The notes beneath the pieces were generated by a model, which saw nothing but the letters and a program-made list of their open reading frames with translations, was not told the origin of the DNA and searched no databases. A stretch of 64,000 nucleotides of DNA from Guillardia theta CCMP2712 (lineage: Eukaryota > Cryptophyceae > Pyrenomonadales > Geminigeraceae): NCBI RefSeq assembly GCF_000315625.1, contig NW_005434626.1:198620-262619 (forward strand), in the 5' to 3' direction. Below are positions 1 through 16,000 of the stretch, piece after piece. Position 1 is the stretch's first letter. The number at the start of each line of letters is the position of its first letter. The translations under genes and the position numbers were made by a program.

Positions 1-780
1 GTGTGGGAAGGAGGAAGGGCAGAGGGCGGGCAGCTAGTGCGATGGTTGTGACATTCTGTGAAGGATGGGAAGGATACAAGCCGAACATGAAGAATCTTTA
101 CCCCAACGAGGTCTCGTCAGGTGCCGGTTGCTCCTGTTCTCCTCCCTCCTCACCTCCGAGCGCCAGACTTTGCCTTCTGCCCCTTCGGTGCTGGCCCCCG
201 CAAGTGCATCGGCGATCAAGTGGGTAGTTGTAGTGGTCACCGGGTAGCTGGTTGAAGTAGAGAAGGAGGAGGGAAGGAGAGGAGGGAAGGAGGGGAGGGG
301 AGGAGAGGAGGGGAGGGGAGGAGAGGAGGGGAGGGGAGGAGGAGTGTTGTTGTTGATGTCTTGGCTTCAGTTCGCGTTCCTCGAGTCAGTTGTGATCTTG
401 TCGAGAGTGCTGCAAGAGTTCGACATCCAACTTGCTACCTCACCCGAAGAGGTCTTCTCCTTCCTTCTCCTTCCTGTCCCCGCCCCCCTCCCCCCCCCCA
501 TCCTTTCTTATTTCCTCCGCTCCCAACTCTCCTCTCACTCTCCTCTTCCCCTTCTTGCTCATCCTCGTCGGATCCTCGAACTCATGGACTGCTGGAGTTC
601 AGGTGGGCATGACGACGGGTGCGACCATTCACACGGAGAAAGGGTTGAAAGTCTCCCTGCGCGCGAGGAAGAACGTGCCTGCAGCTTGACGAGACTGAAG
701 GCGATCGAAGGAAGCAGAGGAGGGAGGAGGGAGGAAGAGGAAGACGAGGATGAGGAGGACTACAGTTAAAGACATGTACA
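1..780. other. Unassigned left edge with purine-rich simple repeats
   Basis: No gene could be supported here. Bases about 255-345 are a GGGGAGGAGAGGA-type minisatellite, and 480-550 is a C/T-rich tract. Short open frames exist on both strands but show no family motif and no convincing chain of splice sites. The region lies just downstream of the last exon of the minus-strand PLAT gene and probably holds its 3' flank. Confidence 0.5.
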
Positions 781-783
781 TTC

Positions 784-3067
784 TCATCTCTTGACTGGGA
801 TCTCTGCCCTGGTCTTTCTGCTTCCTTCTGTCGCACTCAGCCAGTCGTTGTAAGGGAAGAGGAATTCTCTTCCCGCCGAGTCGATGATCGTGACCTGCAA
901 GAGCTGGTGAGCTGCGACCGACGGCTGAGGACAAGTGGAGGAGGCGATGCGCGAGCTAAAGGGACAGGAGAAGGAGAACGAGAGGAGGAGGGGGGGGCAG
1001 GAGGAGGGGGAGGAGCAGGAAGGGAGGAGGAGCAGGAAGAGCAGGAGATGGGGGCTGGGGGAAGGAGATCGCCACCTTCTCCAGGAACCAGTTCGGATCA
1101 CTTCCTCGCGCGTCATGCCAGATGGACAGGAGGAGCGGATCGCCCAGGTGCCACTCGGGGATGAGAAACTCGTCGGTCGCTCCTCGTCGGAAGAGGCTGC
1201 CGTGACTCACCACGCAGGAGGAGAGGCGATGCGTTGCTGAGGCCCTCGCGCTTCCCTGCTGGACAGTGAGGGAGGGGAGGAGAGCAGGTTGAAGACGGAG
1301 GAAGAGACGGCGGAAGGAAGAAGGGACGAAGGAGCAAGCATGGCGGGGAGGAAGGGGTGAAGAAAGCGAAGGAGTGGAGGGAGGGGAGGAGGGAGGGGAG
1401 GAGGATTTGTATACCTTGATTCGGATCATGACTTCACAGTCTGTCCCAGCATACGGCTTGTTTCCTGTCTTCACCTTGACCTTGTAACTTGTCCTCGCAA
1501 CGAGCTGCATGCCCCGCTCCTCCCCACCCCGGCTCGAGTGGTTATACAGGACCGTCGTGCGAGGAGCAGACAGCGGGCGGCGCATAACCCTCAGGTTGAG
1601 ATTCTCCTCCTCGTACCTGACCGTCTCGTCGTCTTCGTGCAGCGACTCTTGCACGTGCACGACGCGCATGGCGCTGGAAGGCCTCAACTTCTGACCCTCG
1701 GGGATCAGATCCATCTTCAGCGTCCCCTTGTCGGGGTCAAAGCACTTGTTGCAGGGGAACGTCCAACTTTGCGGGGTCGAGCTGGCCGGCGAAGTCTTGC
1801 TGACCTTCAACTGGGCGAGGTGCCACGTGGACCCCTGGTCACTCAAGTTCTGACCGTCGGTCCACACGCAGACCTTGTTGAGGAGCCCGATGTCGGGCAG
1901 GAAGAGCGTGAAGAGGTCGCTCTGCCCCCTCAGGAAGAGGCGGGTGGTGTGAACGGCGTGAGAGGAGAGGCGGATGGAGATGGTGTTCTTCTTGGAGCCG
2001 AACATGCGCAGGAAGACGTTGCTGTCTGTGCCTGCTCCCTTCACGTCCGACGTCACCACGGTGATATCGTACCGGCACGGCGGCTCCCGGTGCTGTATCA
2101 TCCCCTTGTAAGGGTCGTGATCCTCCAGCAGCAGCGGCCTGTTTGCGGGCCTCAAGGCCTGCTGGACTGCCCTCTCCTCCAGCTGGCGGGCAGCCGAGGA
2201 TTCGCCGGACTGGATCTGCGCTCCTGCCCTGTGGTTCACCGTCGTCACCTCCTCATTCGCCACCTTCCGTCCGAAAGGGAAGGGAAAGTCCTGGTTGCTC
2301 CGGAGATTCCGGACTATGATCCCGTCCAGGTGCCAGGAGCCTCTCCCTCCGTCCGCGCTGAACTTGACGGAGACGTGCGACAGGGCTCCGATCTCTTTCC
2401 CCTTGATGATGAACAGGTCCTTCTGGCCCCGCTCGAACACGTCGTGCAGCGAAGGGTTCCGCAGCTCCACCATGGGGCCAGCGCTCCCTCGCTGCCCGTG
2501 AAGCTGGATGAAGACTCTCCCCCGGCTGCCGGCATCTGGGCTGTTCCCCGTGAAGGTGATGACCTTGTACTTGATCTGAGCGTCGGCGAAGCTCGCGTAC
2601 AGAGTTCTCTTCAACTGCCCGTCCTCCTTGTCCTTGCTCAGCCACCTGCGGCAGGGAAACACCCACTCCACGTTGCCAGCTGCTACCACCACCCGCTCCA
2701 GGTACCATCCCGCCTCGAAGCCCGCCGAAAAGTTGCTCCTGCACAAAGCAGGAGGATGAGACGGGAGGGGGTCCCAGCTCTCGTGTACCTGTTGTCATGG
2801 GAGATGGTGAGAGATTCGATCTCGCCCAGATCGAACTCTGTGACGGTGAAGGTGTCGATCTGCCCGCGCTTGAAGTTCACTTCTCCATCGTTCCTCAGTT
2901 GTGTCCGCCTGCCGTCCGCCTTTGTGCCATGAAGTTGGATGAAAACCTGGTACTTGCTCAATCTAGTTCCCTGCTTCCACAGCACCCCTCTCTCCTCACC
3001 GATGCTGTGGTCTCGGCTCCTGCTTGGTTACCAGTCCATGTTCGAACGGTATACTTCACCTTCCCAA
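784..3067 (-). CDS. PLAT/LH2-repeat protein (LOXHD1-like), 5' end unresolved
   Basis: A tandem PLAT (lipoxygenase homology) domain protein. Such beta-sandwiches usually bind lipid or protein at membranes. Exons on the minus strand that join in frame are about 3067-3000, 2952-2789, 2738-1415, 1255-1076 and 894-784 (stop at 784-786). Hallmarks recur in each unit: YKV.TG....GTD near the start, VFIQLHG or equivalent, a FERGQ-type acidic loop, and a W-LE-V...FPC-RWL ending. Examples are SNVFLRMFG, VFERGQKDLF and GWYLERVVVA. At least five full or partial PLAT units are visible. The first coding exon and the start codon are not identified; an in-frame TTG at 3165-3167 is not a convincing start. The domain assignment is firm from motif spacing; the cellular role is unknown. 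Animal LOXHD1 is a similar all-PLAT protein. Confidence 0.85.
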
Positions 3068-3539
3068 CAGTCACTCCCCTACACCATCGCTCACCCTTCT
3101 CACCCGTCGACGAGGCCCAGCCTGACCTTGACCTGCCACAATCAAACTCGGAGCAAATGCCTACCAATTCTCATTCAGACACATCAAGTCACTGCGCTCC
3201 TCATGGCCAAGAACGTTTCCTGCTCCTATGACTGCTCCCGCCCTGCGCCTGCCCTGCGCCTGCTCCTGCTCCTTTGCAGGAATATAATGCATGACAATTC
3301 TTTTGCAATTCTTCTGCAAGATTGTTCCACATCGTTCAATCCATCACTTATTCCGCATCACCGAGCGCTCAGTATCAACAATCTCCGACGGCACCTTCTG
3401 ATTTCATCTACAGAGTCTGCCCTGATGTTTCTTGCTAGCGCTTTGGTTGACATTTGATTTGAAGACGCAACGAGAATACAATTCCCTCCATTCTCTGCTC
3501 ATTTCTCTCTGGCATCCATCATTCTCATCATTGGTTCGA

Positions 3540-3620
3540 CTGTTCGCTCTCTACGTCATCCTCCTCCTCCTCCTCCTCCTCCCTCCTCCTCCTCCTCCTC
3601 CTCCTCCTCCTCCTCCCTCT
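3540..3620. repeat. (CTC)n-rich microsatellite
   Basis: A nearly pure TCC/CTC trinucleotide tract of about 70 bp between the PLAT gene and the first GC-rich island. No coding function is supported. Confidence 0.8.
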
Positions 3621-3649
3621 TATCAAGACGCACCGCAGTTTGCATGGCA

Positions 3650-4170
3650 GTTTGAAAGTGTTGCGCCCCTCATCCCCAAACCGCAGGCCGTCACTGACAG
3701 CAGCAGGCCGTACGATCGGACGCCGTCGAGTTATCCGGCCCGGCCCCCGTCCGATCCGATCGCCGGGATCACGGCAGGCTGGCGGCCGGGCACGACGGTG
3801 GCACGGACCTCAGACGGCGCCGCGGCCCGGCCGGGGCCCGACCGAGGCCCACGGGCCGGCGTGGCGGGCGGCGCCGGGCGGAAAGCCTTCCCAGTTCCGA
3901 GTCCGGGCCCGACAAGCCGCCGGCCCGCCGGCCGACTCCGGAGTCCGCCCGCCCGGCGAGTCCGTGCGGCCATCAGATTTAAAACGGGCGGAGTTGTGCC
4001 CCGCCATAAGCGGCCTCCCTCAAGGCTACCCGGTCACGGGGATGAGATGGCGGCCATTGATTCGGTCACCAATTGGAAACATTACTTTTCAGCATCGATG
4101 CCGCTGCAGTGACCCCCGGGCACTGCTGGGCGGGCAGCCTGGGGGAAAAGCGAAAGGCCGGGAGGAGGCG
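3650..4170. repeat. GC-rich island A
   Basis: An abrupt block of very high G+C, dense in GGCC, CCGG and CGG, unlike the neighbouring DNA. Open frames exist on both strands but are Arg/Gly/Pro/Ala-rich and look like composition artefacts. Its texture matches islands at about 24350, 30310, 46650 and 59300, though the AT-rich motif shared by those four was not found here. It is probably a dispersed element or an unusual intergenic domain rather than a gene. Confidence 0.55.
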
Positions 4171-4546
4171 GCGACTAAGGTTATTCCCCTCTTCAATGTA
4201 TTGCCGTGACTCATCCGTTACTCCTGCAACGGTCAGTAGTAAAGGAAGTCTCAGGCTCATTATCCGCAGAAGTACCCCCTCATTTACCATTATCCACCCA
4301 CCCCACTGGGCACCCTCTTGAGCCTGCTGACTCGATGCGCCGCTAGAGTGGGAGGTGCTGACCAGGATGACGGAGGGGAGGGCGATTATGAATCGAGAAC
4401 CGTCCGTCCTCGCAGAGGACACCTGAGTTGCTGTGTGCGTTCCAACATTGACCAAGTCTCAACACAAGCCTCCTCTACACTCTGCGATCGATCCATGACC
4501 ACGACCACCGACGAGAGGGTAAGGTCTATCAATATCTTGCCAGGAC

Positions 4547-4894
4547 TTGTGCTCTACCGTGCTTCTGAGTGCCCTCCTCTCATACCGAAGTCAAGCAAGT
4601 CTTCCTCCTCGGCTCCCCGTCCTCAGCCTCAGCGAATGCGTGAAACAATCGAACGTTCTGCTGACATGTCAAAGAGAGAGCTGCCCCGAGACCTCGTGCT
4701 GCGATCGATCATGCGGGCTCGAATGCAAGCGGCTCATCGGAGGAGCTTTCCCAAACGATGAAGCTGGTAGGAACAAGGATGAAGCAGAGGAGCAGCGTCT
4801 GTATGGCGGAGGTGCTGTCAAGGCAGAGGGGACAGCTCACTTGGCTGAAGTAGCTCCTGGACTTGTAGTTGTCCAGCAGGATAGCTTTGAGTGA
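4547..4894 (+). CDS. Possible Cys-rich WAP-like secreted protein (exon)
   Basis: An open frame of about 115 codons without an ATG at its start, so probably an exon. It begins with a hydrophobic run (LCSTVLLSALLSY) that could be part of a signal peptide. It then has a tight cysteine cluster ending CPETSCCDRSCGLEC. The pattern C-P-x3-C-C-x3-C-G-x2-C is the C-terminal half of a WAP four-disulfide core; the first cysteine of a full WAP domain is missing, and the remainder is acidic and low complexity. An overlapping frame at 4318-4761 is open too but shows no motif. The 5' exon and start are unresolved, so the frame choice is tentative. Confidence 0.3.
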   Translation: MCSTVLLSALLSYRSQASLPPRLPVLSLSECVKQSNVLLTCQRESCPETSCCDRSCGLECKRLIGGAFPNDEAGRNKDEAEEQRLYGGGAVKAEGTAHLAEVAPGLVVVQQDSFE

Positions 4895-5160
4895 GCTTGT
4901 AAACTAGATATATCTTTGAGTTGGATACTTGCACAATTCTCATGTGAAAACATTTGCTGGTGTTGGTATTTATCAAATACCTGACACAAAGTAGTAAATA
5001 GCCAATAACTACCAACTTATCAGCTGCTTCTGTGAATGACACTCTTTGGATCAGCCTCTCCTGTTGCATATGCACACTTTTCAAGGAAGTGCAACCAAAC
5101 TGTCGAAATAAAAGCCGAGTGTATATCAATGGCAAGGTAACAAACACATGTTTGAATCGA

Positions 5161-5233
5161 CTTGGGGCCGCGATCTCACCGATATCATGTTTTCAAACTT
5201 GGGGCCGCGATCTCACCGATATCATGTCTTCAA
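5161..5233. repeat. 37-bp direct tandem duplication
   Basis: Two near-identical copies start at 5161 and 5198, each beginning CTTGGGGCCGCGATCTCACC and ending with ATATCATG. The only visible difference is one T/C near the end. The unit contains the palindromes GATATC and CCGCGATC. It lies in a stretch with no supported gene. Confidence 0.9.
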
Positions 5234-5529
5234 GGTTCGATTTGAAGGATTCTTAAACCTTCAGAAATTCAATTGATCAGGCAGCTCCGATACAGTAGCA
5301 CCAAGGTGTTCTGGCAAGGTCTAACATCAGGTTTTTGCTGATTTCATCTTGTCTGCATTGATGTTGTTGTGTTGGTATCTTTCAAAACCAGTGATCAGAG
5401 CCCTAGCACAGCGAGCTCAACTCAGATTGGACCTACCGAAGGCAAGGGACAGCACTCAAGGCTAGGTTCAGCCTTGATCGTCAACAAAGTCAGGCAAGGA
5501 CTCCCAAAGGACTGAAAGCATACAACGGC

Positions 5530-5905
5530 TAGATGTGCTCCAGAGGATGACCCCTGGTGGCCGAGAGAGCCTCATCAGTACGGGTGGTTTCCTCATTCTT
5601 GGTAAGAAGTGGAGCAGGAGCTTGCGAGGAGCGAGAACTCGCACGAGGCGAGTATGCTCGTGCATCAGGGAGCTCTACACCTAGTCCTTGCCTTAGGGAG
5701 CACTACCCCTAGTCCTTGCCTTAGCCTACAGAACGATCAGCCTCTTCAGCTAGAAGTGTCTGCTCTCCCCTCATGTTGTGTACCACGCTGATCTAGCATC
5801 GCGAGTAAACTCGAAGTCACTTCACTTCACCTCTACGTGTGGATCCAGCCGAGGTGCCTTGAGCATTCGTTGTTGACTTGTACAACCCGTAAAGCGTCGG
5901 GGGGT
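5530..5905. repeat. Degenerate dispersed repeat, copy 1 (inverted relative to 25735-26000)
   Basis: This stretch shares blocks in opposite orientation with 25735-26000. One block is the sequence around GAGGTGCCTTGAGCATTCG and CAACCCGTAAAGC (5855-5900). Another is a GCACGAG-N9-CTCGTGC hairpin (5641-5663). Two tandem 28-bp units with CTAGTCCTTGCCTTAG occur at about 5674-5725. No open frame of note spans it. A decayed transposable element is likely. Confidence 0.6.
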
Positions 5906-6117
5906 GACACCAGTCACCTCCGTCTGTTCTCTTTCTCTGATTTTGAATTCAGACCTCGCGACTGCAACGACCCTAAATTGACGTACCTTGCACCTATCTC
6001 AAGTGAAACCACTCTTATCACTCAGTGTACCGTAAAACTTGAATATAAGGGAGTCATATTTTGAAGACTGCAAAATTTACAAGTTTTATTTAATGTGTAT
6101 CAATCTTCCTGCTAAGG

Positions 6118-6764
6118 TTAGATCTCTTCTTTCATCGACTTGACTTGATCTTCGAAGATGTTCTTGGCTTCTTTTGCTGCATCTTTGAGATTTCGAGTTT
6201 TCTTCTTGTGATCAGCCTGGACCTTCCGTAGATCCCTCAGACTACCCTCCTCCCGGAAAAAGTGGCAATAAGCTTCTGCTTCACCCTTCTCTCCTTTAAA
6301 TGACTTCCCGTATTCGCTTACAAAATCATCTGCAAATTCCTTGCAATTGGAAAGCTCAGTTTCCTCTGGATCATGAAAGTATTTGACCGCATAGTCTTGT
6401 AAATCTCTCCGGTCTCTTTCTATCTGCTTTTGCTTCTTACACTGAAAACAAAGGAAACGACTGTTAAGCTTCAGAACAATGGAAACAGCATACAACTTAC
6501 AATAGACATAGCGTTCAGTCGTTTCTCATTGGTGTCGATCATATCCGGATGGTCTGTTTCAAGGAATGAGAAGAATTTTTCACATTTGACTTTCTCCAGG
6601 AATTTCTTGCCGAGCAAGCCTGTGGCTTGCTTTGTGAACCAGGTTTCTGCAGCCTCCTTCAACTTTTTGTCCTTCTCCTCCTCTGCATGCACTTGTAGGA
6701 TTGCCATGGCCGCTAGAGTGACCGCCAGCATGACGCTCGTCCGCGCCTGCTTGCCCCAGTGCAT
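6118..6764 (-). CDS. Small secreted helical protein with four cysteines
   Basis: A two-exon gene of 195 residues: exon 1 is 6764-6501, the intron is 6500-6442 (59 bp, GTAAGT...TTTTCAG, phase 0), and exon 2 is 6441-6118 with stop TAA. The N-terminus is a clear signal peptide (hydrophobic LAVTLAAMAILQ followed by VHA and then acidic EEEKDKK). The mature part is charged and predicted helical, with four cysteines in contexts VKCEKF, ICKKQ, NCKEF and YCHFF, enough for two disulfides. The C-terminal third is lysine/glutamate rich and coiled-coil-like. No family was recognised. It is divergent from the gene starting at 6962, with about 200 bp between the starts, so the two may share a promoter region. 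Confidence 0.75.
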
Positions 6765-6961
6765 CGTGGTGACTCCTGAAAAGTATCAGTCAACCGTGGA
6801 AGCTCTGGAACTACTCCAGGGCACCTCATACAAATATTTTTGCCTTCTTTGTCTTCCTAATATATCATTGAGGCGGACTTGAAATCAAAGGGTTTTAACT
6901 TCCATGACCTCTAAATTACCCAGAGTCTCAAAGTCCCAAAGTTTCAAAGTCTGCTGCGCCA

Positions 6962-7869
6962 ATGCCGCCCGTTCCTGCTTCGATATCGGCGGCGGCGGCG
7001 ACTGCCGCTGCGGCGGCGGCGGCGGCAAGAGGGCAGATGCCTGCATCTGTTCAGACGGCAGGACAGGTGTGAAGTTGTTCAACTCGTCAGCTCTTGCCTG
7101 CGATTCACTCATCTTGGTCGCTGACGCTTTGCTTCACAGCCCCAGCAAACCTCTGCTCAATCGCAAGCTGCTTCCACCGTCCCTGCTGCGTCTGGCGGAG
7201 GTCAAGCAGCAGGTCAAGGTGCTCCAGCGCAGCAAGGTGCATCTCAACAGGCCCATGGACAAGGAGAGAATGTCAAGTTCAATGCTGACAAGTTAGCGGA
7301 ACGATCCCTTGAGAGCCTGAAGCAGCTGCAAGCAGCGTGCTCAGCATGGTTCGGAAAAGTGAATGGCGGACTTCAAGTGACTCCATAGAATGATTGCTGG
7401 TGTACTCTTCTTGATGTTGACGGCAGGAACCATATCCCTACGATCGAGCTAAAGTAGATCAGGAGAAAATAATTCTCCTTTTAAATACTCTAGCGCAAGA
7501 TCTGCGAAAATCTGGACTGGAAAATTTATTTGTTGATCAGAAAATGACGACTGCTACAGGTAATTTTATAGTTGTTATCTCACATAGGCGCAGAGGAACA
7601 ATTCACGTTTCCTTACAACATCTACAGGCGAGGAAGTAAAATTACCCAAGTTGCCGAAGTCGATCCTTGCCAAGGAAGCTGATGCCACGAGCACCAAGAT
7701 GATCGATGAACTCAAGGAACTCACGTCAAAGTTGGGGAAAGAGGTCTGAGCATGCATCGATTCCTGCTTTTGTCTGACATTTGCTAAAAAGCTCGACGAC
7801 CTACACTCAGTGGCAGATTCTGCCAGCAAGACACTTGTATCAGTGCAAGCACAGCCACCTCAGCAATAA
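6962..7869 (+). CDS. Ala/Gln-rich coiled-coil protein
   Basis: Five exons join in phase: 6962-7066, 7140-7376, 7427-7559, 7628-7743 and 7792-7869, giving 222 residues. The introns are 48-73 bp and GT-AG. The N-terminal third is low complexity, with a run of alanines encoded by (GGC)n-like DNA and then a Gln/Ala/Gly segment (QGAPAQQGASQQ). The remainder is helical: KLAERSLESLKQLQAAC, then KVDQEKIILLLNTLAQDL, then an amphipathic stretch with MIDELKELTSKLGKELDDL, ending QAQPPQQ. The layout resembles transcription cofactors or nucleoporin-type proteins, but no family signature was identified. The ATG at 6962 is the first in frame after a stop at 6905; an upstream exon cannot be excluded. Confidence 0.7.
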
Positions 7870-8031
7870 AAGTTGGAGATGGGACGATTTAGTGGTGACC
7901 CTACGGACTATGTATGGTAGAGATGGTTTCAGACAGATTTACAAATGAATTTCTAGATTAAAAGTCGAATCTACTTCTACGAAATCAAAGGCATTGCGCA
8001 AAAAAAGCCCACGCGTGGATCACTTCCAACA

Positions 8032-9390
8032 TCAAACCTTCTCTCTGAGTTTTTGAGAAGTGCTGTCACCGAAGAAATCATGAGCTCCATAAACCCCGAA
8101 GGTGTAAAAGCATGCGATCAGGAGAGGTGCCAGTACTACCAGCGCAATTAACCAGGCCCACCACGGGAACGATCCGCCCCGGCTTGGTTCACGCCAAGCA
8201 TCTTCGTTGGCACCAGGAGCGTTGGGATCATCAACGAGACCTGGGGAGAAGTGCACTCGATACTTGTCAAACTCCGTCTGGATGCTGTCATCGATAGAGC
8301 TATCCTCAAGCTGTGACTGGGGGATGCCAAACTTGGTTGACAACATCACCATCTTCCCCTCGCACGCGCCCTCCAGCTTGACCCACTTCTGCGCAATCTC
8401 ATTGCTTGCTGTGCACCTGTCCATCTCCTCCTCATCTTTGATCTCCTTGCCACAACACGTTGATGTTTTGATTGTCATCTCGGAGTTCACTTTGTGGTCC
8501 CCTTTGCCAATCAGATCAGACGGCTCCACATAGAAATCGTTCACTTTGAAGGAGGGAGGAAACACAAAAATGATATTCATACTTTTCAACGGAGCAGACC
8601 AGCTCCTCAGCCAATGAGCTGTGAACGTGTTCTTGTCAAACGTTCCCTTAAGGACTCTCTGGAGCTGATAGTAGAGCACGACCGTGTAGTACTCGCGTCC
8701 CACCACAGGGCGATCGAATTCGTAGTTAACCCACCATTCATCTTCCATCCGTTGCAAAGACCACTTCAGCTCTGTGTCGTTCGCTCCTCTCACGGAAAGG
8801 ATAAACGGCCGGAGGTTCTCAGTCTTGTCGTCTGCAGGATCTTCAGGCGCCTGGGACGGGTCTGGGGAATCCCCTATGGCTCTTAAGCCTCCCCGCAAGG
8901 TGCCATAGTAGTTGGCGTATCTGATCTCCATCTTCACGCGCATGTCTGTCTTCTTGTCATCATCACATGCGTCTACTCTGTGATAATATCCATTCGGCTC
9001 GTACTGCCAACCACACACTGGTCCTAATGTAACCTTCACGTTGTCGTAGACATAGTGTGAAGGATAGTAGGGAGTCCATGTTCGCGCGGCATCAGCAGTA
9101 GTGAAGTAAGGGTTGTAGACTTTGTTCACGCCCTCAGGAGCAGGAGAAGGGATGTCCATGTCCCAATGCGATAGCATCTGCGTCTGCTGGCGGGTCGAGG
9201 AGAGGGAAGCCGCTCGGGCCTGCAAGGGGCCCACATGATCCATGGAGGAGGCAGAGCTCAGCGAGATTGAGGGCTTCGATGAGTGGAAGGAGCTCAGGGA
9301 GGAACGAGGAGAAGACAAGGAGCGTGAGGAAGCGACTGAGCTGCAGACCAGCAGCAGCATCCCGCCTGCTACGAACCGCATCCTCCCCAT
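8032..9390 (-). CDS. Intronless type I membrane protein of unknown function
   Basis: A single open exon of 452 codons. The start is taken as the ATG at 9390, although the frame is open to a GTG at 9408. The N-terminus is a signal peptide (FVAGGMLLLVCSSVASS), followed by a Ser-rich linker. The luminal region of about 300 residues is rich in Tyr/Trp, with YYHRVDACDDD, WWVNYEFDRPVVGREYY and NIIFVFPPSFKV. A Cys pair lies at TSTCCGKE. A transmembrane helix (WWAWLIALVVLAPLLIACF) lies close to the C-terminus, leaving a tail of about 30 residues. The beta-rich ectodomain loosely recalls DUF2207-type proteins, but this is a guess. The promoter region holds three copies of a (C)CGGTTAC/CCGTTAC motif within 100 bp of the start. 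Confidence 0.8.
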   Translation of the reverse strand: MGRMRFVAGGMLLLVCSSVASSRSLSSPRSSLSSFHSSKPSISLSSASSMDHVGPLQARAASLSSTRQQTQMLSHWDMDIPSPAPEGVNKVYNPYFTTADAARTWTPYYPSHYVYDNVKVTLGPVCGWQYEPNGYYHRVDACDDDKKTDMRVKMEIRYANYYGTLRGGLRAIGDSPDPSQAPEDPADDKTENLRPFILSVRGANDTELKWSLQRMEDEWWVNYEFDRPVVGREYYTVVLYYQLQRVLKGTFDKNTFTAHWLRSWSAPLKSMNIIFVFPPSFKVNDFYVEPSDLIGKGDHKVNSEMTIKTSTCCGKEIKDEEEMDRCTASNEIAQKWVKLEGACEGKMVMLSTKFGIPQSQLEDSSIDDSIQTEFDKYRVHFSPGLVDDPNAPGANEDAWREPSRGGSFPWWAWLIALVVLAPLLIACFYTFGVYGAHDFFGDSTSQKLREKV

Positions 9391-9411
9391 CCCACCGCGC
9401 CTCTTCACTAT

Positions 9412-9482
9412 CCGTTACATTACAGTTATGTTTCTTCTTTGTTGAGCGGTTACGAATGGTTTCACGTCGTTGAATCCGTTAC
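9412..9482 (-). promoter_or_regulatory. GTAACGG motif cluster upstream of 9390 start
   Basis: On the minus strand GTAACGG occurs at 9418-9412 and 9482-9476, with a related GTAACCG at 9453-9447, all within about 95 bp of the ATG. The same heptamer precedes the starts at 35346 and 62679. It contains the AACGG core of Myb-type sites. Function is inferred from recurrence only. Confidence 0.4.
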
Positions 9483-9489
9483 GATTAAT

Positions 9490-10030
9490 TTGACTTCATC
9501 CTTACAGTCAGGTTGCCCGATTGCCGCTCAGGCCCTAGAGCTATGCTGCTGATCTGGGGCTGGAGACGCATCAGCCGCTGCCCCGCAGCAGAAGCCAAAT
9601 CGGTGAATCCTCACGACTAGTCACAGCAGGACGAGCAAGTTCTCCGCATGGTCTACTAGGCTAGCTTCCTTGAAGCTGAGCGGGCTCCTACTATCAGCCT
9701 CCAGAATGCTCCCGGAGGCTACTGAGTGTCAGTCGTGAGGCGTAGGGGCGAGGCTGGCAGACTTCGAATGTAACCGAGTGCTCCCCTCACCCCCGTGAGT
9801 GAACTTGGGCTGATCGGACTATTTGAAACTGGGATCCGAGCTCTCAGTCTATCCCCAAGTTTGCCTGGCATCCGTCAGAACCTTGGAATGCGCGCAACAC
9901 AGTGTCACCGGAACTGCCACGTCAGTTTTACTGAGACCGCTTCTGATTGTACATCTGCCTCGTGAAGTTGAGAACTGACAGGAGAAGAACTTATTTGATC
10001 GTCTTCAAGGCGGCATGACTTGACTCAGCG
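9490..10030. other. Intergenic region, no gene seen
   Basis: Divergent spacer between the membrane-protein gene and the EF-hand gene. It is moderately GC-rich with no open frame of note, no tRNA-like fold and no clear repeat partner elsewhere in the window. Confidence 0.5.
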
Positions 10031-10038
10031 AGAACTTG

Positions 10039-15487
<5,449 letters not shown>

Positions 15488-15898
15488 TATGGAGGAGAGC
15501 GAGGCAGGGAAGGGGAGCAGAGCAGGGAACGAGCGATCGTTTAAAGAACAGAAATTAAGCGCCAGACTCTTCTTGCGGTAATGCCATGTTTCCTTGTGCG
15601 AGGATTGAGGCAACCGGGCGCGTTCTCGTAGAAAAGAAGGCAGGGGAGGCAAAGTTGAAGAATAAGGAAGAGAAAGACAAAAGAATTGAGGCGCGTGTGC
15701 TCATGCTCTGCTGTTTCACCACTTGGTGCTCTTGGTCGAAGCACCGCCTGACATTTCAGTCAGAAACATGGAGGAAGAGGAAGGGAGGAAAGGCATCGTG
15801 AAAGGAGGATGAAGAGAAGAGGGGCAGCGAGGAGGAGGAGGAGGAGGAGGAGGAGGAGGAGGAGGATGAGGAGGAGGAGGAGGAGGAGGAGGAGGAGG

Positions 15899-15998
15899 NN
15901 NNNNNNNNNNNNNNNNNNNNNNNNNNNNNNNNNNNNNNNNNNNNNNNNNNNNNNNNNNNNNNNNNNNNNNNNNNNNNNNNNNNNNNNNNNNNNNNNNN
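15899..15998. other. Assembly gap (100 N)
   Basis: Exactly 100 unknown bases, the usual placeholder for a gap of unknown length. It follows a (GAG)n tract at 15825-15898, which probably caused the break, and separates the convergent EF-hand/RRM and potassium-channel genes. Confidence 0.95.
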
Positions 15999-16000
15999 GT

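Noticed and set aside
1538-2932. 464-codon plus-strand frame opposite the PLAT gene
   Set aside because: It is the antisense shadow of the PLAT-repeat exons; the minus strand carries repeated domain hallmarks and fitting splice sites.
3640-4209. Long open frames in GC-rich island A
   Set aside because: Frames are open on both strands, Arg/Gly/Pro-rich and motif-free, as expected from GC-rich DNA with few stop codons.
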